A stretch of 64,000 nucleotides of DNA from Vibrio porteresiae DSM 19223 (lineage in GTDB: Bacteria > Pseudomonadota > Gammaproteobacteria > Enterobacterales > Vibrionaceae), in contig NZ_AP024895.1 in NCBI RefSeq assembly GCF_024347055.1, positions 1,798,001-1,862,000 on the forward strand. The letters are read 5' to 3'. Positions within the stretch are counted from its first letter, which is position 1. Each line of letters begins with the position of its first letter. Shown piece by piece: positions 59,489 through 64,000 of this stretch. Under the pieces are notes generated by a model that was given only the letters and a program-made list of their open reading frames with translations, was not told where the DNA came from and did no database searches. Made by a program: the position numbers and the translations under genes.

Positions 59489-62400
59489 TTAAAAATTGCC
59501 TTTAATCAGACCCATGATGCTTTCATTAAATCGACGTGAACTTCGCGATTTAGTGAAAGGAACAACCTTTCCTAATTTCTGTTGCCACCAAGACCACGCA
59601 TCTTCGCTCACCGCATCAAGCAACCAATGCTGACAGCCACTGCCTTGCTCGTTTGGACCACACGCCATGCGCTGCTGCGCGGCTTCAATTCGCAGTAACG
59701 AGCCAATCTCTTGCGCTGTGGGCCATACCTTAATTTGGCAACCTTTGCTTGGCTTGGCGGCAACCAATGCCGCATCCAACAAGGCAATACGTTGAGGATG
59801 ATCCAACTGAGCAATATCCTGCTCAGTGATGCCCAGTAACCAGCCCAATTTTGCTAACCGATTGCACCAATTGAGGATCACCTCAACCATAGTGACATCG
59901 GGTGTCCCTTGTGCAAGATAAAGCGCCTCGACCCGATCCAAATAGACTTGTGGCTCACTATCCACAGACTTAGCAACCAACGCACCTAAGTGAGTGGCAA
60001 CCCAAGCCTGACTCCCCGCCCCCATGACATGCACCGTGGCATCGGCCTGAAGATAGGATTGAATCGCCTGCCAATAGTATTCCGCTGCAGCTTCTGCCGT
60101 GCTATGCGGTACATTGAGTCCGTTCAAACCACGTGGCCGCAATGCCAACACGAGGCAATCTTGCCCCCAATTCGATAGATGAGGACGACGATTGAGCAGC
60201 AGGTCCGTGGTATCTAGTAGATAGATCACCACATTAGTGACATTGTCACCTTGATGCAGTATTTCAAGCCTCTGCTCTGGATAATCATGGGTAAACCTTG
60301 CACCTTGTTCATATTGAGCTTGGCGTGCCAAGATGCCTTGCGACATCGCCTCAGCCATATAACCGATGTAGGGCTCAACAAACACGTGGTAGTGGTTAGT
60401 CTCTTTAATCATGGCAATCTTAATCTCCTGCGGAGCCATAAAGCGATCCCAACCTAAATAGGCAGCCATCTCCTCCGATTCCCCAATAGGACGCTCTTCT
60501 GCAATCAAAAGGTCCATTGCCATCGGCAGAGCTTGGTAGTGATAGTCCGCGGCTAAGATCCCTTCACGGTGCAATAACCACTGGCGGTAATAGTGCTCGC
60601 TCCAACCGCTTGGCAGCATCCCCATGGCACTCGCCTCAAGGTAGTAGTCGTACCAATTAAGGTTGGGATCTTCAACCGTCACCTCTTGATTAAGACTCAA
60701 AATATCCGCCGCCAATCCGTCAAATACCTCTTTACTCATCGCCGTCAGTTGCTGTTCGTCACTCATTTGTGCGCGTAATTGGTGACGTTCTACTTGAGGT
60801 TTCACCGCCGAGGTATCAACAATGCCAACATATTCCACTTGTTGGTCTTGTCCCAATAATTGTTGGGAAATTTCCCAAGCCAGAGTGCCGCCAAGGGAGA
60901 TCCCAGTTAAGCGATATGGCCCTTGGGGTTGAACATCACGCATCAAACGAGCAAAGCGTGCCGCCGCCGCTTCAACGGTTTTAAACGGAACGTCATTGCG
61001 ATCTGGTGCAGAGAGACCATAAACAGGAATAGTCGGATCGATATAGCTTGCCAGCAGCGGTGCATACATCATTTCTCCGCTCGCTTCAGGCACAATAAAC
61101 AGTGGTCGTTCACCGGCTTTGGCAGCACGCAGCGCCACCGCCATATCCGCTTGATCACCGTGACGAGCGATCACATCGGCAATATCGGCTAAACGTGATG
61201 AAGTAAAAAGTGCGGCTAAACTGAGCTCATAGCCGTGCTGACGTGCCTCATTTAAAAACTGCACCGCCAACATTGAGTGACCACCCAGTTCAAAGAAGCT
61301 GTCTTGGCGACCAATCTGTTTTACCCCAAGTAAACGCTGCCAAATTCCAGCAATGGTTTGCTCAATCTCACCTTCAGGAGGCAGATATGCCTGCTGCGCA
61401 AGATCCTGTGGCTGAGGTGCGGGTAAGGCTCGATAATCGACTTTACCATTGGCGGTTAACGGCAGAGCATCCAGTTTGACATAGGCAACCGGCACCATGT
61501 ATTCGGGCAAACGTGCTGCCAAATAGACTTTCAGCGCCTGCGGCTGTGCTTGCCCAACATAGTACGCCACCAGCGTGGTGTTTTGCTCACGGTTGACCGT
61601 CACAGTCGCTTCACTCACTCCACTGTGAGTGTTGAGGCAAGCACTGATTTCTCCAAGCTCAATACGAAAACCGCGAATTTTCACTTGGCTATCATTACGA
61701 CCTAAATACTCCAGCGTACCATCCTCACGCCAACGGCCTAAATCGCCACTGCGATAAAGCCGAGAAATAACAATGCCCTGCAGTTCGCTTATCTCTTTTG
61801 TTGTAAACGGATCTGCGATAAATCGCTGTTCAGTCATCTCGGCAAGTTTAAAGTAACCACGCGCGACACCAGTGCCACCGATATACAGCTCCCCGATCAC
61901 CCCATAAGGCACGCGTTGACCATAACTGTCTAGAAGATGAATTTGAGTACCGCTTATCGGCTGACCAATATCAATAACGGTCGCATCACTGGCAATCACC
62001 CCAGATGTTGCAACCACTGTCGTTTCTGTTGGCCCATAGTTATTGACTAGTTGGTAAGTGGCATCTGCAGCAGGCAGTCGATTAAGACGATCGCCCCCAA
62101 CCAATAAATAACGCAGTGTGGGATGGGTTAACTTACGCTGCATAGCCAGTTCAGCAATCGGAGTAGATAAAAAGCCCACTTCAATTGGCGTCGTTTGCCA
62201 CCAGTTCAATAACTGTTCTGGATCTTTGGAAACCGCTAATGTAGGCAGATGCAATCGTGCCCCCGCACACAGTGGCGGCCAAATTTCCCAAACACTGGCA
62301 TCAAAGCCCACCCCCGCTACGGCTGAAACAGGCGTTTGGCGCGTAATGGCAAAGGCCGGATTATGCCACGCCACCAGATGTAACAGTTGAGAGTGCTCAA

Positions 62401-64000
62401 CCATCACCCCTTTCGGTTTCCCAGTCGAGCCTGAGGTATAAATCATATAGGCAAGCTGATTCCCTTTAATGGTGTTCACCACAGGTTCACTGCTCGCCAA
62501 ACGCCAGTCGGTCTCTTGCATCAGGTTCCAAACCCTATTGGCTTGAGCGTGTAAACAGCTGTCAGGTGACATTGCCGCCAACACGGGAACAAAATCGACA
62601 ATACCATCGGTGAGAATCAAGGTCGGTTCGCTGTTTTCGACCATATACGCCAAGCGCTCTAACGGATAGTGCGGATCCATAGGAACGTAAGCACCGCCGG
62701 CTTTTAACACTGCCAACATCGCAATAATGCTATAGCGAGTACGATCAAAACAGAGCGCCACACGCTGCTCAGCGCCCACGCCAGCATGAATAAGCTGATG
62801 TGCCAATTGATTGGAAGCCTTATCCAACTCGCCATAGCTCATCTCGCCCGACACATCTCGCAGTGCAACATCAGCAGGATACTGCTTGGCATGGCGCGCA
62901 AATAAGTTCACCACATTCTCATGAGCAATCTCATGTACCTGCGGGTGCGGATTTCCCTGCGCTAAACGTTGTAGGTACTGTAATTCGCTATCAGGCACCA
63001 CACCAATTTGGTGGATAGGCTTGCTCACAGCTTGCGTCGCCACCAAATTACTCAACACCGTTACCATCATGGCAGCAACCCGTTCACTGCCAACACTGCG
63101 CGCCACTTGGACATCGAGTGAGAAACCGCGTAGCCCGTGATCGTTAATCGACAACACCATCGGATAGTTGGTGCGCTCTTCTGCGTACAGTAGATCGAGC
63201 GATTGCGCTTGAATCTCAGTTTGGCGACTGCCACCATCATAGCGATAGTTGATCAGCGCGGTAAACAGTGGGCTCTGTGGTGCGACACTACTGCACTGCT
63301 GTGCCAGAGCGAGCGACGCATGCTCATAATCCAGCATTTCCGCAAGATGCTGCTGGGTTTCTTGAATCGCCTGCACGACCAACTGATTACTTAAACTCAG
63401 CCGCAGTGGCAAGGTATTGAGGAACATCCCCAACACACGATTGGCTCCATCGCCCGCAGCCATGCGACCAAACAGTACCGTGCCAAACACCACATCATCA
63501 CGTCCCGTTGCCGCACGAATCACCAATGCCCAAGCCAGATGAAATAGCGTCGCAGCACTGACACCATGCTGTTTGGCCACTGCGCGAATTTGCTCAGCCA
63601 GAGCGTCCTCTAACGGCAAATGATATTCAGTGGTATCACTGCCATCGCCTTGAATATCGAGTAATTGAAACGGTGCACACGGTTCATCAATATCCGCAAG
63701 ACGACGAGTGAAATAAGCTCGTTGCGCTTCAAGATCAACCTGTTGGCGACTCTCGTACACAAAATCACGAAACGGCAGCGGTTCCGGTAGTAAATCCTCT
63801 TTGCCCAGCAGATGCGCTTGCACTTCTTCCATCATCAGCTCTAAGGTGGTGTGGTCAAAACAGAGATGGTGCATCATCAAGCAGAGTAACCAACGCTCAT
63901 GCGCCGCATCTTCTGTTGCAGCCAGAGACATCATCGGCGCACGATGGACATTGATACGCGTTATTTCAGGCGCAAAATGCGCTTTAAGCGCCTCAACTTT
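59489..64000 (-). CDS. Non-ribosomal peptide synthetase, terminal module C-A-PCP-TE-TE', 5' part outside window
   Basis: The frame is open from the right edge to the stop at 59489, about 1503 codons, with more upstream. Order: condensation domain (HHLCFD motif near residue 45), adenylation domain (YTSGSTGKPKG near 517, NNYGPTETT, GELYIGGTG, YRSGDLGRW, NGKVDYRALP), carrier domain (FELGGHSM near 903, with the phosphopantetheine serine), thioesterase (GISLGG near 1032), and a second thioesterase-like region with GAGSQAW near 1323. Reading the pocket by alignment to GrsA gives D-A-W-F-L-G-N-V-V-K, the classical leucine code. So the last residue added is probably leucine, and the chain ends by hydrolysis or cyclisation. 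Product unknown; siderophore or lipopeptide are options. Confidence 0.93.
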   Translation of the reverse strand, partial: KVEALKAHFAPEITRINVHRAPMMSLAATEDAAHERWLLCLMMHHLCFDHTTLELMMEEVQAHLLGKEDLLPEPLPFRDFVYESRQQVDLEAQRAYFTRRLADIDEPCAPFQLLDIQGDGSDTTEYHLPLEDALAEQIRAVAKQHGVSAATLFHLAWALVIRAATGRDDVVFGTVLFGRMAAGDGANRVLGMFLNTLPLRLSLSNQLVVQAIQETQQHLAEMLDYEHASLALAQQCSSVAPQSPLFTALINYRYDGGSRQTEIQAQSLDLLYAEERTNYPMVLSINDHGLRGFSLDVQVARSVGSERVAAMMVTVLSNLVATQAVSKPIHQIGVVPDSELQYLQRLAQGNPHPQVHEIAHENVVNLFARHAKQYPADVALRDVSGEMSYGELDKASNQLAHQLIHAGVGAEQRVALCFDRTRYSIIAMLAVLKAGGAYVPMDPHYPLERLAYMVENSEPTLILTDGIVDFVPVLAAMSPDSCLHAQANRVWNLMQETDWRLASSEPVVNTIKGNQLAYMIYTSGSTGKPKGVMVEHSQLLHLVAWHNPAFAITRQTPVSAVAGVGFDASVWEIWPPLCAGARLHLPTLAVSKDPEQLLNWWQTTPIEVGFLSTPIAELAMQRKLTHPTLRYLLVGGDRLNRLPAADATYQLVNNYGPTETTVVATSGVIASDATVIDIGQPISGTQIHLLDSYGQRVPYGVIGELYIGGTGVARGYFKLAEMTEQRFIADPFTTKEISELQGIVISRLYRSGDLGRWREDGTLEYLGRNDSQVKIRGFRIELGEISACLNTHSGVSEATVTVNREQNTTLVAYYVGQAQPQALKVYLAARLPEYMVPVAYVKLDALPLTANGKVDYRALPAPQPQDLAQQAYLPPEGEIEQTIAGIWQRLLGVKQIGRQDSFFELGGHSMLAVQFLNEARQHGYELSLAALFTSSRLADIADVIARHGDQADMAVALRAAKAGERPLFIVPEASGEMMYAPLLASYIDPTIPVYGLSAPDRNDVPFKTVEAAAARFARLMRDVQPQGPYRLTGISLGGTLAWEISQQLLGQDQQVEYVGIVDTSAVKPQVERHQLRAQMSDEQQLTAMSKEVFDGLAADILSLNQEVTVEDPNLNWYDYYLEASAMGMLPSGWSEHYYRQWLLHREGILAADYHYQALPMAMDLLIAEERPIGESEEMAAYLGWDRFMAPQEIKIAMIKETNHYHVFVEPYIGYMAEAMSQGILARQAQYEQGARFTHDYPEQRLEILHQGDNVTNVVIYLLDTTDLLLNRRPHLSNWGQDCLVLALRPRGLNGLNVPHSTAEAAAEYYWQAIQSYLQADATVHVMGAGSQAWVATHLGALVAKSVDSEPQVYLDRVEALYLAQGTPDVTMVEVILNWCNRLAKLGWLLGITEQDIAQLDHPQRIALLDAALVAAKPSKGCQIKVWPTAQEIGSLLRIEAAQQRMACGPNEQGSGCQHWLLDAVSEDAWSWWQQKLGKVVPFTKSRSSRRFNESIMGLIKGNF

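Overview
The window is a bacterial chromosome segment that looks like Vibrionaceae. The grounds are the gene content (proQ-prc, letA-letB-rsmF, a tandem glycine riboswitch ahead of a Na+/alanine symporter), an Hcp of 172 residues that closely resembles the V. cholerae protein as I remember it, and V. cholerae-type codon and spacer style. The species cannot be named from the sequence alone. No rRNA, tRNA, IS element or CRISPR array was seen.

Layout. 1-23.9 kb is ordinary core genome: pepN (cut by the left edge), a secreted protein of unknown function, proQ-prc, msrC, an ABC exporter followed by the LetA/LetB envelope lipid-transport pair and rsmF, a CvfB-like S1 protein, an unknown membrane protein, a degenerate PEP-synthase-like barrel, an AroH-type DAHP synthase with yajQ, a small membrane-protein/coiled-coil pair, the riboswitch-controlled symporter, a YdjM-like membrane protein, yehS and a LysE-type exporter.

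24.1-36.9 kb is a visibly AT-rich accessory block read entirely on the minus strand. It is a type VI secretion auxiliary cluster: hcp (behind a sigma-54 type promoter) - vgrG - DUF4123 adaptor - a giant effector candidate of about 1386 residues - a signal-peptide-bearing Sel1-like protein that is the best immunity candidate. Behind these lie a tandem pair of mosaic two-gene-unit remnants (DUF6708-type membrane proteins, each preceded by the tail of a lost gene) and small secreted orphans. This is the most likely place for an undescribed toxin/immunity system.

37.2-58.7 kb returns to core and semi-core genes: an M32 carboxypeptidase, an outer-membrane barrel, hrpA, azoR, a group with a PhoD-like phosphatase and a TerB protein, a DEDDh exonuclease, a three-gene DUF2760-Hsp70-Hsp70 cluster, two diguanylate cyclases (one overlapping a periplasmic substrate-binding protein gene, a likely sensor pair) and an unknown gene behind an operator-like inverted repeat.

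58.9-64 kb holds an 81-residue gene of unknown function with two LexA boxes around a near-consensus promoter, therefore a probable SOS gene, and the 3' end of a large non-ribosomal peptide synthetase. The final NRPS module reads C-A-PCP-TE plus a second TE-like domain, and its adenylation pocket spells a known leucine code.
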